Shown: positions 33,778 through 35,412 of the stretch, in pieces
Numbering within the stretch: the first letter of the stretch is position 1
How the letters are laid out: every line of letters starts with the position of its first letter
Source: Syntrophaceae bacterium
GTDB taxonomy: Bacteria > Desulfobacterota > Syntrophia > Syntrophales > Smithellaceae
Length of the DNA stretch: 35,412 nt
Assembly (NCBI GenBank): GCA_016927935.1
Contig: JAFGLS010000191.1
Span: 1 to 35,412, forward strand
Reading direction: 5' to 3'
Position numbers and translations under genes: made by a program
The notes under the pieces: generated by a model
The model's database searches: none
What the model saw: the letters and a program-made list of their open reading frames with translations, nothing else
Told to the model about the DNA's origin: nothing

Positions 33778-34983
33778 ATGAGAGTAAAAGAAATTGTTAT
33801 GGCAAGTGCCTGCCGTACACCAATCGGTGATTTTCTCGGTAGCCTAAAAAACGTATCGGCCCGCGATCTAGCAATTACAGCCGGTAAAGAAGCAATTCGC
33901 AGAGCCGGAATTTCGCCTGATGTCATTGATGAAATCTGCATGGGAGAAGTGTATGGCGCCATGCAGGGTTCCCTGCCGGCAAGACAGGTTGGTATGCGTA
34001 TAGGGCTCCCGTTTAGAAGCATCGCCTCGGTTGTCAACCAGAATTGTGCCTCGGGTATGCGAGCCCTAGAAATAGCAGCCCACAACCTCATGCTGGGCAA
34101 GACTGAAATAGCCCTGGTAGTAGGCGTTGAGAGCATGTCCAACACCCCGTATCTTATACCGAAAGCCAGAATGGGTTATCGCATGAATGCTGGCACGATC
34201 GAAGATCATATGATTCATGATGGTTTGGTAGATGAACTCGTTCCTGGGCATATGGGTGTAACTGCTGAGAATATTGCTGCCAAGTATGGAATAACCCGCC
34301 AGGAGTGTGATGAATTAGCCCTTCTCAGCCATCAAAGGGCCTGCAAAGCCATTTGTGAGGGTAAATTCAAGGATGAGATTATATCCGTTGAGATACCGAC
34401 GAAAAAGGGAACAACAACCTTCGATACCGATGAGCATCCCCGAGAAAATGCAAATTTGGAATCCATGGCTAAACTCAAGCCAGCCTTCATAGAAAACGGG
34501 GTGGTTACTGCAGCCAATGCCTCAGGAATGAATGATGCCGCATCGGCAATCATTCTCATGACCAAAGATAAAGCGCTGGATCTGGGAATTCATTCACTCA
34601 TGAAACTGATCAATATCTGCAGTGAAGGTGTCGATCCCAAGGTAATGGGCCTCGGCCCGGCCGTTGCCATACCAAAATGTCTTATCCATTCGAATATGCG
34701 CCCTGAAGATGTTGATTACTGGGAGATTAACGAGGCTTTCGCAGCGCAATTCCTGGGGTGTGAAAGAATGCTGAAAGAAGACTTCGGCATTTCAATTGAC
34801 ATGAAAAAAACAAATCTCAATGGGTCTGGGATTGCTCTTGGGCATCCGATCGGCTGCACCGCATTGAGAATTATCGTGTCACTCTACTATGAAATGGCAC
34901 GGCAGGGTTTCACTGTTGGGGGCGCATCTCTGTGCGTCGGCGGCGGACCAGGAATGGCATCTTTATGGACGAGAGATATTTAA
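33778..34983 (+). CDS. Acetyl-CoA C-acetyltransferase (thiolase)
   Basis: This 401-residue protein is a canonical thiolase. It has nucleophile Cys90 in VNQNCASGMRAL, His356 in GIALGHPIGCTA and Cys386 in SLCVGGGPGM, so the complete triad is present. It would cleave a 3-oxoacyl-CoA with CoA, or condense two acetyl-CoA. The frame opens at a TTG 21 bases earlier, but ATG 33778 has GGGAG at 9-bp spacing and matches the family N-terminus (VKEIVMASACRTPIGDF). It completes the plus-strand beta-oxidation set, contrasting with the SCP-x-like protein on the minus strand, which lacks the His. Confidence 0.94.
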   Translation: MRVKEIVMASACRTPIGDFLGSLKNVSARDLAITAGKEAIRRAGISPDVIDEICMGEVYGAMQGSLPARQVGMRIGLPFRSIASVVNQNCASGMRALEIAAHNLMLGKTEIALVVGVESMSNTPYLIPKARMGYRMNAGTIEDHMIHDGLVDELVPGHMGVTAENIAAKYGITRQECDELALLSHQRACKAICEGKFKDEIISVEIPTKKGTTTFDTDEHPRENANLESMAKLKPAFIENGVVTAANASGMNDAASAIILMTKDKALDLGIHSLMKLINICSEGVDPKVMGLGPAVAIPKCLIHSNMRPEDVDYWEINEAFAAQFLGCERMLKEDFGISIDMKKTNLNGSGIALGHPIGCTALRIIVSLYYEMARQGFTVGGASLCVGGGPGMASLWTRDI

Positions 34984-35412
34984 GCAATTTTCAACTGTAG
35001 CTCTTAAGGATATATGAACCCCAAAATAAAGTTGTTTTTTTAATTATCTAGAATAAATTTTGGTAATTAAAGATTGTGACAAGCATGGATATATTCTTTG
35101 AGCTGATAATGACGAACCATAAGTACGAAAATTCGGAACTGGCCAACATAGTTGATTGAGGAAACATAAGTACTGGCCCACTTAGACATAACTCCAGCTT
35201 GTAAGTGGGCTTGTACTGATTTTTTGTTAGATACAAAAATGTTTTTCAGGTACATTCACGGCATTGGTATAGAATCACATATCCAGGTTGCTTCATTAAG
35301 CGACGTTGAGGACACGTTTGAAAAAATACAATTTACTTCAATCCTTACGTACTATTATAAAAATGAATGACACATTCTGTTTGCACTTTAGGCCTTTTTA
35401 TGACATATTTAA
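34984..35412. other. Non-coding right end with a possible weak terminator
   Basis: I see no convincing gene here; short frames in the repeats have no family features. A run of eight T residues (35034-35041) preceded by a weak CAACT/AGTTG pair could end the thiolase transcript. The repeats at 35118-35217 are listed separately. The sequence past 35226 shows nothing I recognise. Confidence 0.45.
35118..35217. repeat. Interspersed direct and inverted repeats (possible relic IS end)
   Basis: CATAAGTAC occurs at 35118-35126 and 35165-35173, each followed by ACTGGCC (35138-35144 and 35172-35178). A 16-bp inverted repeat with 14 matches joins 35169-35184 (containing GCCCACTTA) to 35202-35217 (TAAGTGGGC); six T residues follow at 35220-35225. 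Multiple short repeats of this kind resemble the repeated ends of IS21-family elements. No transposase is visible, so this is a tentative reading. The hairpin with its T run could also act as a plus-strand terminator. Confidence 0.45.

Noticed and set aside
35048-35255. Two overlapping minus-strand 62-codon frames as small genes
   Set aside because: They coincide with the repeat-rich stretch, have no supporting ribosome binding site and no recognisable domain.
1-35412. CRISPR array, tRNA or rRNA genes
   Set aside because: No regularly spaced identical repeats and no cloverleaf or rRNA-like stretches were seen on reading both strands; a covariance search was not possible.

Overview
The window looks like a catabolic gene island from an anaerobic, moderately low-GC bacterium. 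The closest fit is a Desulfobacterota (former Deltaproteobacteria) sulfate reducer or syntroph. This assignment is inference from gene content: a BcrC/BcrB-HgdAB-type radical dehydratase/reductase pair with its ATP-dependent activator, three TRAP carboxylate transporters, an ADP-forming acyl-CoA synthetase, and many CoA-ester enzymes. No rRNA, tRNA, CRISPR array or intact insertion sequence is visible.

Layout. Positions 2-151 hold the last 49 codons of an unrecognised plus-strand gene. From 349 to 29927, twenty-seven genes all lie on the minus strand with short gaps, overlaps or near-overlaps. In transcription order (right to left) they are: a tandem TetR-type regulator; an Old-Yellow-Enzyme/dienoyl-CoA-reductase-like flavoprotein; a DUF35 OB-fold protein with an SCP-x-like thiolase; two paralogous TRAP cassettes (dctP-Q-M twice); a bicupin; a D-2-hydroxyacid dehydrogenase; the BcrC- and BcrB-like subunits; an acyl-CoA ligase; a third, unrelated TRAP cassette; two short-chain dehydrogenases; an MmgE/PrpD protein; a flavin reductase; a DUF169 protein; a ferredoxin-nitroreductase; an MBL-fold protein; and the alpha and beta subunits of an ADP-forming acyl-CoA synthetase. 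After a 334-bp divergent intergenic region the plus strand carries the dehydratase activator ATPase, an acyl-CoA dehydrogenase, a delta3-delta2-enoyl-CoA isomerase-like protein and a thiolase. The last 429 bp hold no gene but contain interspersed repeats that may be a worn insertion-sequence end.

How the genes may work together (inference). TRAP transporters import carboxylates and the AMP-forming ligase makes CoA esters. The D-2-hydroxyacid dehydrogenase and the activator-driven dehydratase pair could convert a 2-oxo acid to a 2-hydroxyacid and then to an enoyl-CoA. The OYE-type reductase and acyl-CoA dehydrogenase handle C=C bonds, the isomerase, SDRs and two thiolases run beta-oxidation-like steps, and the ADP-forming synthetase recovers ATP from the product CoA ester. 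Dearomatisation by a class I benzoyl-CoA-reductase-like enzyme is the alternative reading. Against it, only one activator ATPase is present and no bcrA homologue is seen.

Regulation. The tetR-like gene and the acyl-CoA dehydrogenase gene have nearly the same promoter (TTGACA, 17 bp, TTCAAT), each with a GAAT-N3-ATTC palindrome across the -10 box. This suggests one regulator controlling itself and the beta-oxidation genes. Hairpins lie in the dctP-dctQ gap of all three TRAP loci, and larger nested inverted repeats lie at 28601-28673, 31209-31251 and 33578-33704.
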